Shown: piece by piece, positions 8,337 to 18,540 of the stretch
Layout: each line of letters begins with the position of its first letter
Numbering within the stretch: position 1 is the first letter of the stretch
Origin: Enterococcus sp. DIV2402
Lineage (GTDB): Bacteria; Bacillota; Bacilli; Lactobacillales; Enterococcaceae
Assembly: GCF_017426705.2 (NCBI RefSeq)
Contig: NZ_CP147251.1
Span: 3,136,501-3,200,500, forward strand
DNA length: 64,000 nucleotides
Reading direction: 5' to 3'
The notes under the pieces: model-generated
What the model saw: the letters and a program-made list of their open reading frames with translations, nothing else
Told to the model about the DNA's origin: nothing
Databases searched by the model: none
Position numbers and translations under genes: made by a program

Positions 8337-9728
8337 ATGACGAACACGAACATGACTATGGTTGAAGAACTTGCTGAATGGACTGCTCAACTACAATGGA
8401 CAGATTTATCAAAAGAAGCAGTTGACTCATTAAAAGGACGTTTACTTGATAGCATCGGTGTTGCCATTGGCGCACTGGATGGTAAACCGATAAAAGCTAT
8501 CCGTCAAATGACAGATGATTTAGGAGGAAATCCCTTAGTTACCTTAATCGGTGGTGGAAAAACAACACCAGATTACGCTACCTTCTACAATGGTGCAGCG
8601 ATTCGTTATCTTGATTATAACGACTCTTATCTAGCAAAAGAAGAAACGTGCCATCCTTCAGATAATATCGCACCTGTCCTTGCTGCGGCTGAATACAATA
8701 AAATTAGCGGCAAAGAATTTTTATTGTCACTAGGTATCGCTTACCAAGTCCAAGCTAGACTATCTGAGCTAGCACCTGTTAGAAAACATGGCTTTGATCA
8801 TACTGTTCAAGGAGCTTACGGTGCCGCAGCTGGCGCTTCACGAGCACTCGGTTTAGCTGCTACGGGTATCGCAAATGCCATCGCAATCGCTGGTACAACG
8901 CAAAATGCTTTAAGAGTCACCAGAACTGGAACTTTATCGAATTGGAAAGGTTTAGCGTATCCAAATACCGCCATGGGTGCTGTTCATGCAACACTCCTCG
9001 CTAGTTATGGAATCACTGGCGCTCGTGAAGTGTTTGAAGGAAATAAAGGCTTCATGGACAGTATTGCCGGTCCCTTTGAAATCGATTGGTCCAAAGAAAA
9101 TCTTGAACGAGTAACCGATACAATCATAAAAAAATATAACGCAGAAATTCATTCCCAATCCTCTATCGAAGGTATCTTGGAAATTCGAAATAACCAACAA
9201 ATAGCTGCACAAGACATCAAACAAATCCGACTAGCAACTTTCGATGTTGCATATAACATTATCGGCGGCGGAGAAGAAGGCGAAAAGAAAACCATCAAAA
9301 CAAAAGAAGAAGCCGATCACTCTCTTCCTTATATGCTTGCTGTCGCCTTTTTAGATGGTCAAGTGATGCCAGAACAGTACGAGACTAACCGCATTAACAG
9401 TGACGACGTGCAACAACTATTACAAAAAGTAGATGTTCAAGTATCAGACGAATATAGCAATCGTTTCCCACAAGAAATGGCCTGCCGAATTGAAATTGAA
9501 ACGAATGACGGGACTATTTTCTCTGTAGAAAAACAAGATTACGAAGGCTTTACCACCAATCCTGCCTCTTGGGACGTCTTACTTAAAAAATATTATTACT
9601 TAACCAAAAACATTGATAAACAACTAGCGGATAAAATCGCCACAACTATCCAACATATTGATGAAATTGAGATTATAGAATTAACTTCGTTGCTGGGTCA
9701 GGTTAGGGTTTTGAATGGTGGGGTTTAG
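8337..9728 (+). CDS. MmgE/PrpD family protein
   Basis: 463 residues; GGAGG precedes the ATG. The N-terminal helical domain shows family text such as LKGRLLDSIGVAIGALDG and HPSDNIAPVLAAAEY, followed by AYQVQARL and WKGLAYPNTAMGAVHATLLA. Known members are 2-methylcitrate dehydratase (PrpD), cis-aconitate decarboxylase and some epimerases or isomerases acting on carboxylic acids. No propionate-cycle genes (prpB, prpC) are nearby, so 2-methylcitrate is an unlikely substrate. Tight linkage with a ComA-like enzyme and a divergent LysR regulator suggests a short inducible pathway on a sulfonated or otherwise modified organic acid. This is inference from context. Confidence 0.85.
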   Translation: MTNTNMTMVEELAEWTAQLQWTDLSKEAVDSLKGRLLDSIGVAIGALDGKPIKAIRQMTDDLGGNPLVTLIGGGKTTPDYATFYNGAAIRYLDYNDSYLAKEETCHPSDNIAPVLAAAEYNKISGKEFLLSLGIAYQVQARLSELAPVRKHGFDHTVQGAYGAAAGASRALGLAATGIANAIAIAGTTQNALRVTRTGTLSNWKGLAYPNTAMGAVHATLLASYGITGAREVFEGNKGFMDSIAGPFEIDWSKENLERVTDTIIKKYNAEIHSQSSIEGILEIRNNQQIAAQDIKQIRLATFDVAYNIIGGGEEGEKKTIKTKEEADHSLPYMLAVAFLDGQVMPEQYETNRINSDDVQQLLQKVDVQVSDEYSNRFPQEMACRIEIETNDGTIFSVEKQDYEGFTTNPASWDVLLKKYYYLTKNIDKQLADKIATTIQHIDEIEIIELTSLLGQVRVLNGGV

Positions 9729-9814
9729 GAGAATACGAGAAAATAGACTATTTCATAAAAAATTCAGTTTCGTCAACAATCAATTTTTGTTTCTTGATGA
9801 AGGTTGTTGATGTA

Positions 9815-9855
9815 CAAAAAAAGCCATCAGGGGAGTTGTATGTTACTCTGATGAC
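9815..9855 (-). terminator. Probable intrinsic terminator, minus strand
   Basis: Read on the minus strand, GTCATCAG pairs with CTGATGGC across a 24-base interior and is followed by a run of seven T. It would stop transcription coming from the Fic operon to its right. Confidence 0.6.
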
Positions 9856-9858
9856 TTG

Positions 9859-9912
9859 AACGGGCTCTTTAACAATTAGTTTCTACCAACACTAATTGTT
9901 AAAGAGCCCGTT
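9859..9912. repeat. Perfect 22-bp inverted repeat (long hairpin)
   Basis: Arms 9859-9880 and 9891-9912 are exactly complementary over 22 bases (starting AACGGGCTCTTT), with a 10-base loop. It lies 130 bases after the MmgE/PrpD gene and may terminate that operon, though the following T run is short (TTTATTT). The stem is unusually long and perfect for a plain terminator; a small mobile repeat is an alternative. The rest of 9729-10108 shows no gene. Confidence 0.75.
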
Positions 9913-10108
9913 TATTTAGACTGAAAACCGTTTAGCCCACAGACCTTTCCATTCAAGATTTTAAGAGTCTACAGTTCACTATAACTCTCTAAATCTCTAC
10001 AAATAAGCTTTTAAAAAAATTATTTACTCTAAAATCTATATCAGACAGGTAAAATATCTCAACGGACAGGCTATGCAAAGAGGAGCTTTTATATTTCAAC
10101 TGATATAA

Positions 10109-10729
10109 TCACTCTTCAATTTTCTCTAACAATGAACTGATTAACTTATCTAACACCTTTACATCTGAATAAACCGTTCCATCCATATATTGCTTGTAAA
10201 CTTCATCTTCTCCATCAACATTTATCAACAGCTCGTATCCTTTTGCTAAGGCCAAAACTCTTACAACTTCACGCTGCGTTCTGCCATTTCCCTCTCTATA
10301 GGGGTGCATGTAATTTAAATTATCTAAAATCACTGCCAATTTAGCTGATATCTGACTCACATCATGAGCATTATCGTAATAATCATTAAATAATGAATTC
10401 ATATACTGCTCACCTGTAGCAAAAGATTGCATTGCCATAAATGCGTTCCCTTGCTTAGAAATGTTCACCTTTCTATAATTTCCAGCCCATTCATATAACT
10501 CTGAAAAAAGCATAAAATGAATTTTACACACATCTCTCATTGAATGTACTAAAATTGGAGAAACGTAAAGATCTAAAGCCTTGATTCTAACCAGCTGATA
10601 TTCTTGTTTCACTAGTTCTTCAAATTCTCTAATGTTAAATTTATTTCTTAATACAGATGAATCTGGGTAAGTATACTCATTGTCAGGATCATCATAGTAG
10701 TACGCTTCGTATAAATCACATTTACTCAT
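10109..10729 (-). CDS. Fic-domain protein (AMP-transferase toxin)
   Basis: 206 residues. The Fic active-site loop is intact: HPYREGNGRTQR at residues 142-153, with catalytic His142, acidic Glu146 and the anion-binding GNGR. Upstream elements (FSELYEWAGNYRKVNIS) also match Fic folds. Fic enzymes usually transfer AMP from ATP to a hydroxyl of a target protein. The protein has no inhibitory helix of its own, and the gene overlaps by eight bases the end of a small upstream gene carrying that helix, so it is a class I Fic toxin with a separate antitoxin (VbhT/VbhA or FicT/FicA type). The target is unknown; DNA gyrase and topoisomerase IV are known targets of related toxins. Confidence 0.9.
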   Translation of the reverse strand: MSKCDLYEAYYYDDPDNEYTYPDSSVLRNKFNIREFEELVKQEYQLVRIKALDLYVSPILVHSMRDVCKIHFMLFSELYEWAGNYRKVNISKQGNAFMAMQSFATGEQYMNSLFNDYYDNAHDVSQISAKLAVILDNLNYMHPYREGNGRTQREVVRVLALAKGYELLINVDGEDEVYKQYMDGTVYSDVKVLDKLISSLLEKIEE

Positions 10730-10913
10730 ACAAATTCTCTTTATTCTTTTGAATGATATATTGCTTCATTTCTTCTACATCTTGTTTTTCAGGCTCCCAG
10801 CCTTCAATCATATTCGTACTTAGTGCATACCAGACACCCTTGAACTCTTGTTGAGAGTCAAATTGAACACCCATAATCGTTAGTTTAGATTTATCTATGT
10901 CTAGAGTTGTCAT
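10722..10913 (-). CDS. Fic antitoxin (VbhA-like)
   Basis: 63 residues. ATG at 10913 is chosen because AAAGGAAG ends eight bases upstream; GTG at 10922 lies inside that site. The inhibitory motif (S/T)xxxE(G/N) is visible as T33-NMI-E37-G38 within ALSTNMIEGWEPE, the signature that places a glutamate into the Fic ATP site. It precedes and overlaps the toxin gene (translational coupling), as usual for antitoxin-first operons. An 18-base palindrome overlapping the promoter suggests autoregulation. Confidence 0.8.
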   Translation of the reverse strand: MTTLDIDKSKLTIMGVQFDSQQEFKGVWYALSTNMIEGWEPEKQDVEEMKQYIIQKNKENLYE

Positions 10914-10946
10914 AAGTAGCACTTCCTTTATTAATTAGTTACCCTT

Positions 10947-10978
10947 ATTGTATCTTATTTTTACTGAAATTTCAGTAA
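10947..10978 (-). promoter_or_regulatory. Promoter of the Fic operon with palindromic operator
   Basis: TACAAT (complement of 10947-10952) is a -10 box. The expected -35 position 17 bases upstream falls inside the perfect palindrome TTACTGAAATTTCAGTAA (10961-10978). A repressor bound there would block RNA polymerase. The ribosome site of the antitoxin gene follows about 20 bases downstream of the -10 box. Confidence 0.65.
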
Positions 10979-11132
10979 TGAGGAATTGAGTTGCATGCTG
11001 TGATACAACATAAGCATCTAAATTTGCACTTACTATTATATCCTGTATTCAATTGATAATAATAAACTTGTTCAGCACGATTTTTAACATCTATTAGCAA
11101 TCTTACATAATTAGAAGAAAGAGATGTACTAG

Positions 11133-11439
11133 AGAACTGCCTACCTTAAGCTAGACTATAATACGAGTACAGAAGAGCAATGTGTTTTTTCAACGTTTAC
11201 GAATACTCTGCACATTTCCAATATTGTGAATGATTTTTTAAGATATATTAAAAAAATATACTTTACTCCATATCACTCCTCGTAGATTCAATCATACGCA
11301 TACTAGTTTATTATTGGAAGATGGGGAATATTTCAAAGTCATTCAAAAACAACTAAGGCAAGAAAATAGTAAAGTAACATTAGACATCTACATATATTAT
11401 AAAAAACAAATTGAAAGGTACTGTAACAAAATTGGATGA
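11133..11439 (+). pseudogene. Remnant of a tyrosine recombinase (phage/ICE integrase), C-terminal part
   Basis: Frame from 11133 reads ...CVFSTFTNTLHISNIVNDFLRYIKKI, then the homology moves to another frame (from ~11260) reading LHITPRRFNHTHTSLLLEDG ... VTLDIYIYYKK and stops at 11437-11439. The second part matches the conserved C-terminus of integrases (HGFRHTHASLL ... TTxDIYSH); the usual R of HxxR is altered (RRFNH). No N-terminal half or start is present and there is a frameshift, so the gene is dead. The remaining sequence of 10979-11580 shows no other gene. It indicates a former mobile element here, perhaps the source of the Fic module. Confidence 0.75.
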
Positions 11440-11532
11440 GTTTGCTTCAATCAAGTCTAATTCGATGTAAATCAATCAAATTTTAGCTAGTACGCCAAAA
11501 TTCACGCCAATTTTTTTCAAACGAAACAAAAA

Positions 11533-11580
11533 ATGCGTAATAAACGCCTATATATAAGCATTTATTACGCATAATTTTTA
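11533..11580 (-). terminator. Terminator of the suf operon
   Basis: ATGCGTAATAAA (11533-11544) pairs perfectly with TTTATTACGCAT (11561-11572). On the minus strand the stem is followed by TTTTTTG, directly after the sufB stop codon. A T run also follows on the plus strand, so it may act both ways. Confidence 0.85.
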
Positions 11581-12972
11581 TTACCCCACAGACCCTTCCA
11601 TCTCATACGAAATCAATCGATTCAACTCAACTGCGTATTCCATTGGAAGTTCTTTGGTGAATGGTTCGACAAAGCCCATAACAATCATCTCTGTTGCTTC
11701 GCCTTCTGAAAGGCCGCGACTCATTAGGTAATATAATTGTTCTTCTGAGATTTTTGATACTTTGGCTTCATGCTCTAGGGCGACTTGGCTGTTGTGGATT
11801 TCATTGAATGGGATGGTATCAGATTTTGATTGGTCATCCATAATGATGGTGTCACATTCGATATGAGAGATGGAGCCTTTACTTCTCTTACCAAATGTTA
11901 CTTGTCCACGATAGTTCACTTCGCCACCGTCTTTAGCGATTGATTTGGATACAATCGAACTAGAGGTGTTTGGAGCGTTGTGAATCATTTTGGCACCAGT
12001 ATCTTGAATTTGTTTGGCACCGGCAAAGGCGATTGACAACATGGTTCCACGTGCGCCTTCACCTTCAAGGTAAACGCTTGGGTATTTCATGGTTGTTTTG
12101 GCACCTAGGTTTCCGTCAATCCATTCAACGGTTGCGCCTTCCATTGCTTTGGCGCGTTTTGTTACTAAGTTATACACGTTATCTGACCAGTTTTGGATGG
12201 TTGTATAACGGCAATATGCATCTTTTAAGGTAAAGATTTCAACAATCGCAGCATGTAAGCTGTTGCTTGAATAGGTTGGTGCGGTACAGCCTTCTACGTA
12301 ATGAACGCTGGCGCCTTCATCAACGATAATCAATGTACGCTCAAACTGGCCTGTATTTTCGGCATTAATACGGAAATACGTTTGTAATGGGACATCAACA
12401 CGAACACCTTTTGGTACATAGATAAAGGTTCCGCCTGACCATACGGCTGAGTTTAATGCGGCTAATTTGTTATCGGTTGGTGGCACCAATTTTGAGAAAT
12501 ATTGTTTGAAAATCTCTGGGTATTCTTTTAATGCTGAATCTGTATCTGTAAAGATAATCCCTAATTTTTCAAATTCTTCTTTCATATTGTGGTAAACCAC
12601 TTCTGATTCGTACTGAGCAGAAGCACCGGCTAAATAGGCACGTTCTGCTTCGGGAATGCCGATACGTTCAAAGGTTTCTTTGATTTTTTCTGGAACGTCA
12701 TCCCAATCACGGGCTGGTTTGTCACTTGGTTTTTGGTAATATTTAATGGCATTGAAATCAATGTCTGATAAATCAGGTCCCCATTTTTGCATCGGCATTT
12801 TATTGAAGGCTTCTAATGATTTCAAACGGAATTCTAACATCCATTCTGGTTCGCCTTTGACACGTGAGATTTCACGGACGATATCTTCTGTTAGTCCTTC
12901 TCCGGTACTAAAGACTGGTTCCACATCATCGTGGAAACCATATTTATATTCTTCTAATTCAGGTACTCCCAT
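11581..12972 (-). CDS. sufB: Fe-S cluster scaffold subunit SufB
   Basis: 463 residues, starting [12 protein letters not shown] at 12972, where AAGGAG lies eight bases upstream; the in-frame GTG at 12981 is too close to the site. The protein shows the SufB/SufD beta-helix core with text characteristic of SufB ([32 protein letters not shown]-like [45 protein letters not shown]). SufB forms the SufBC2D complex on which Fe-S clusters are assembled from sulfur delivered by SufS/SufU. Last gene of the sufCDSUB operon, with its start next to the end of sufU. Confidence 0.97.
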   Translation of the reverse strand: MGVPELEEYKYGFHDDVEPVFSTGEGLTEDIVREISRVKGEPEWMLEFRLKSLEAFNKMPMQKWGPDLSDIDFNAIKYYQKPSDKPARDWDDVPEKIKETFERIGIPEAERAYLAGASAQYESEVVYHNMKEEFEKLGIIFTDTDSALKEYPEIFKQYFSKLVPPTDNKLAALNSAVWSGGTFIYVPKGVRVDVPLQTYFRINAENTGQFERTLIIVDEGASVHYVEGCTAPTYSSNSLHAAIVEIFTLKDAYCRYTTIQNWSDNVYNLVTKRAKAMEGATVEWIDGNLGAKTTMKYPSVYLEGEGARGTMLSIAFAGAKQIQDTGAKMIHNAPNTSSSIVSKSIAKDGGEVNYRGQVTFGKRSKGSISHIECDTIIMDDQSKSDTIPFNEIHNSQVALEHEAKVSKISEEQLYYLMSRGLSEGEATEMIVMGFVEPFTKELPMEYAVELNRLISYEMEGSVG

Positions 12973-12977
12973 GTTTC

Positions 12978-15971
<2,994 letters not shown>

Positions 15972-15985
15972 ATATCTTGACCTCC

Positions 15986-16759
15986 TTACGCTTCTTCTTC
16001 TTTGTAATCAATACCTAATTCCTTACTGATACCAGCATAACCTTCTGCTTCTAAACGACGAGCTAAGTCAGCGTCACCAGTCATTACAACGCGACCTTCC
16101 ATCATAATATGCACAACATCTGGCGTGATGTAGTTCAATAGACGTTGGTAATGCGTAATGATTAACGAGCCAAAACCTTCGCCACGCATTTCATTAACCC
16201 CTTTTGCCACAACTTTTAGAGCATCGATATCTAAACCAGAATCAATTTCATCTAAAATAGCAAATGTTGGTTCTAACATCAATAATTGTAAAATTTCGTT
16301 CCGTTTTTTCTCCCCACCAGAGAAGCCTTCATTTAAGTAACGTTCTGCCATTTCTTCGGGCATATTCAATAAATCCATTTTTTCATCTAATTTTTTGATG
16401 AAATCCATCACAGAAATTTTGTCATCTTCTTCACGTTTTGCATTAATTGCCGCACGCATGAATTCTGCATTTGTAATTCCAGGAATTTCACTAGGGTATT
16501 GCATGGCTAAAAATAGACCTAAACGCGCACGCTCATCAACTTCCATTTCTAAAACATCTTCGCCGTCCAAAAGAATTTCTCCTTCAGTAACGTCAAAGTT
16601 AGGATTTCCCATAATAGCCGCAGATAAAGTTGATTTACCTGTTCCATTTGGTCCCATGATTGCGTGAATTTCACCTGTATTTAAAGTTAAGTTAACACCT
16701 TTTAAGATTTTTTTATCTTCAATTGAAACATGCAAGTTTTTGATTTCTAAAACAGACAT
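15986..16759 (-). CDS. sufC: Fe-S assembly ATPase SufC
   Basis: 257 residues, ABC-type ATPase without membrane partner. Walker A GPNGTGKST, the SufC-typical signature NEGFSGGEKKRNEILQ, Walker B FAILDEIDSGLD and the H-loop LIITHYQRLL are all present. SufC hydrolyses ATP to drive opening of the SufB-SufD interface during cluster assembly. First gene of the operon; GGAGG precedes its ATG. Confidence 0.97.
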   Translation of the reverse strand: MSVLEIKNLHVSIEDKKILKGVNLTLNTGEIHAIMGPNGTGKSTLSAAIMGNPNFDVTEGEILLDGEDVLEMEVDERARLGLFLAMQYPSEIPGITNAEFMRAAINAKREEDDKISVMDFIKKLDEKMDLLNMPEEMAERYLNEGFSGGEKKRNEILQLLMLEPTFAILDEIDSGLDIDALKVVAKGVNEMRGEGFGSLIITHYQRLLNYITPDVVHIMMEGRVVMTGDADLARRLEAEGYAGISKELGIDYKEEEA

Positions 16760-16794
16760 TCCGTTCCCTCCAAATTCATTATTTATTCCTATTC

Positions 16795-16823
16795 ATTGTA
16801 GACTAATTGAGAATGAAGTTCAA
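16795..16823 (-). promoter_or_regulatory. Promoter of the suf operon
   Basis: On the minus strand TTGAAC (16818-16823) and TACAAT (16795-16800) are separated by exactly 17 bases, 36 bases before the sufC start codon. The spacer includes GAGAATGAAG-like text on the plus strand, only weakly like a Fur/PerR site, so no regulator is proposed. Confidence 0.75.
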
Positions 16824-16921
16824 ATACTGGAACTGAAAAAAACGCTTTCTAAAAAAATGAATACGTTTTACTTTAGAATTATTTCAAGTTTGATATACTA
16901 TGGGAAAGGAGTGATTTTTAT

Positions 16922-17386
16922 ATGAGATACCAATTAAAACCAATTACCCAAGACAATTGGCGTGAAGCAGCAAACTTATCTGTTGCGGAAAACCAAAAAA
17001 ATTTAATTGAAGAAAATCGTGATTCATTACTGGAAGCTGCTTATGATCGTTCGTTACAATGGACACCTATCGGATTGTATGTGGATCATAAAATGGTTGG
17101 TTTTGCGATGATTGGCGCTGAAAATACTACAGAGCGCTCAATTTGGTTTGATCGTTTTATGATTGATTATCGTCATCAAAAACAAGGATACGGACATGCA
17201 CTCTTTCGTGCTGTTTTGAATTATTTAAAAGATCACTACAGACAAGTCGATACTATTTATTTAAGTGTGCACAAAGAAAATCTTAAAGCCTTTCCTTTTT
17301 ACGAATCATTTGGCTTCACACATACAAATGAAGAAGATTCAAAAAATGGCGAACTAATTATGCAATGTACAATTACACGTAATTAA
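16922..17386 (+). CDS. GNAT-family N-acetyltransferase
   Basis: 154 residues. The GNAT core is recognisable: beta strands with MVGFAMIGAE, WFDRFMIDYRHQKQGYGHALFRAVLNYL (acetyl-CoA pyrophosphate loop QGYGHA, form Q/RxxGxG/A) and the terminal LKAFPFYESFGFTHT. Overall similarity is to spermine/spermidine-type acetyltransferases (BltD/PaiA-like), but the acceptor cannot be fixed. Transcribed divergently from the suf operon, with TATACT as the likely -10 box and AAAGGAG upstream of the ATG. Confidence 0.85.
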   Translation: MRYQLKPITQDNWREAANLSVAENQKNLIEENRDSLLEAAYDRSLQWTPIGLYVDHKMVGFAMIGAENTTERSIWFDRFMIDYRHQKQGYGHALFRAVLNYLKDHYRQVDTIYLSVHKENLKAFPFYESFGFTHTNEEDSKNGELIMQCTITRN

Positions 17387-17428
17387 AAAAACTGCGAGAA
17401 CGTTGTTAATAACGTTCTCGCAGTTTTT
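17385..17428. terminator. Bidirectional intrinsic terminator
   Basis: ACTGCGAGAACGTT (17391-17404) and AACGTTCTCGCAGT (17411-17424) form a perfect 14-bp stem flanked by A6 on the left and T4-5 on the right. It ends the acetyltransferase gene on the plus strand and the large RNA on the minus strand. Confidence 0.92.
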
Positions 17429-18031
17429 ACTTACCCTTTAAAAACAAATGAATCGCTGGAGTATTTCTCTCTACGCCATATTGGTGTGATATTATTCAGT
17501 CACGCACCCAAGAAGACTGAGCCACAGGAGCGACCTGAAACTTTCTCTTGCTTTATACAGTTGTAAAAACAACCTTAAGTGCTGTCGATCACAACGGACC
17601 ACAAATTTTACTCAAACATTCAGTCAATTGTCTACCATTCTAGGTTTAATTTCTGCCTTTGAGCTACTTTTACTCGTTTCTTACGTTATAGATTATTTCT
17701 AACCTTCACAGCATAGGAGTTAATTGGATCTTCCTTCGACTTTCTTAAAAATCCCTTTTTAAGCGCCAGCAAGGAGAGGCGAGAGTATTTCTCTACGCTT
17801 TTTATTCTCCTCCCCGTAAGCTACCATACCTTATATCTAGCAATATTTTGCATGATTCTTCGCCTTAAGGAGCTTTTACTCCTCGTTCATCATATGTCAC
17901 CATATTTCTCAACTCATTGTTTGACAGTATCCCATCAAGCAACAGCAAGGTCTGATCCCAAATCATCTACTGCACGTTGTTTAGACGCTCTGCACAGAGT
18001 TCATCGATTCATCTGTTTTCAAAGGGCAAGG
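17385..18031 (-). ncRNA. Large structured non-coding RNA (~645 nt), possibly ROOL-like
   Basis: The region has no credible reading frame but is a complete transcription unit on the minus strand: consensus promoter (18038-18066), predicted start near 18031, terminator at 17385-17428. The first 26 transcribed bases (complement of 18005-18030) pair with the last 26 before the terminator (complement of 17430-17455) along their whole length. The only three departures from Watson-Crick are G-U pairs, a strong sign of selection for a closing helix. Internal hairpins are evident (GGAG-TAAAA-CTCC type, GTTG-N6-CAAC, GGTG...CACC). The motif GCGTAGAG(AG)AAATACTC occurs twice (near 17461-17480 and 17783-17802). 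Not RNase P, tmRNA, SRP or 6S RNA by their hallmark motifs. Size, closing helix and host group recall the ROOL class of ornate RNAs; that identity is unproven. Confidence 0.75.
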
Positions 18032-18037
18032 AAAAGT

Positions 18038-18066
18038 ATTATAGCACCTTTTATTCTTTTATACAA
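18038..18066 (-). promoter_or_regulatory. Strong promoter of the large RNA
   Basis: On the minus strand TTGTAT (18061-18066) and a perfect TATAAT (18038-18043) are separated by 17 bases. The expected start point (about 18031) coincides with the first base of the closing helix. Confidence 0.85.
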
Positions 18067-18086
18067 AAGTTTCCCTTTGATTGAAG

Positions 18087-18482
18087 CTAAACTTTTTTGA
18101 CAAATTGATGGTGACAATTACTACAGGTCACTTTAATGTTCCCTTTCCCTTTTGGTGCGCGTAATTGTTGCTTGCATTCTGGGCAACGAAAATAGACATG
18201 TGTTTTTCGCTGTTGGAATATTTCTTTTTTTTGCTTAAAAAAATTTGTGACTTTATTTTGGAAGACTAAATATTTTTTATTTTCATTCGCGCGTACATAA
18301 ATCTTTTTTGAAAAGAAGCGATAATAAGCAACAATAAGTAATACATAGGCTAACCAACGAAATGAGCTAGAAAGTAACAATACAATTAATGCAATGATAA
18401 TAAGCATTTTACCCAATGCATCAAAATGTCCATAACGTCCTTGCATGAATTTCATGATTTTTAATTTCCAATTTTGTTTCAT
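18087..18482 (-). CDS. Membrane protein with C-terminal zinc-ribbon-like motif
   Basis: 131 residues; AAAGGAG precedes the ATG at 18482. An amphipathic N-terminus (MKQNWKLKIMKFMQGRYGHFDALGK) precedes two closely spaced membrane segments (~27-60). The basic tail ends in CPECKQQLRAPKGKGNIKVTCSNCHH, a four-cysteine (CxxC...CxxC) zinc-ribbon-like unit that should face the cytoplasm. Such proteins are common hypothetical products in Enterococcaceae; no function is proposed. It lies after the pnp terminator. Confidence 0.75.
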   Translation of the reverse strand: MKQNWKLKIMKFMQGRYGHFDALGKMLIIIALIVLLLSSSFRWLAYVLLIVAYYRFFSKKIYVRANENKKYLVFQNKVTNFFKQKKEIFQQRKTHVYFRCPECKQQLRAPKGKGNIKVTCSNCHHQFVKKV

Positions 18483-18505
18483 AAGAAATCTCCTTTAAGA
18501 TACAT

Positions 18506-18537
18506 AAAAAGTTAGGATGTTGCCATCCTAACTTTTT
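18506..18537 (-). terminator. Terminator of pnp
   Basis: AAAAAGTTAGGATG (18506-18519) pairs with CATCCTAACTTTTT (18524-18537) with a 4-base loop, immediately after the pnp stop codon on the minus strand. Confidence 0.9.
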
Positions 18538-18540
18538 TGT

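Noticed and set aside
8337..9728. 2-methylcitrate dehydratase of the methylcitrate cycle
   Set aside because: prpB and prpC are absent, and the neighbour is a ComA-like gene, so only the broad family is claimed.
10109..11440. Intact prophage or integrative element
   Set aside because: Only a frameshifted integrase fragment remains; no structural, replication or conjugation genes are seen.
16795..16830. Fur or PerR box in the suf promoter
   Set aside because: Only a few bases resemble the consensus and the dyad is poor.
17430..18086. RNase P RNA, tmRNA or other housekeeping RNA
   Set aside because: The hallmark motifs (for example the GAGGAAAGTCC core of RNase P, the GGGGGCG start and tag frame of tmRNA) are absent.
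17852..18100. 82-residue plus-strand reading frame in the large RNA region
   Set aside because: No ribosome site, atypical composition, and antisense to a unit with a clear promoter, closing helix and terminator.
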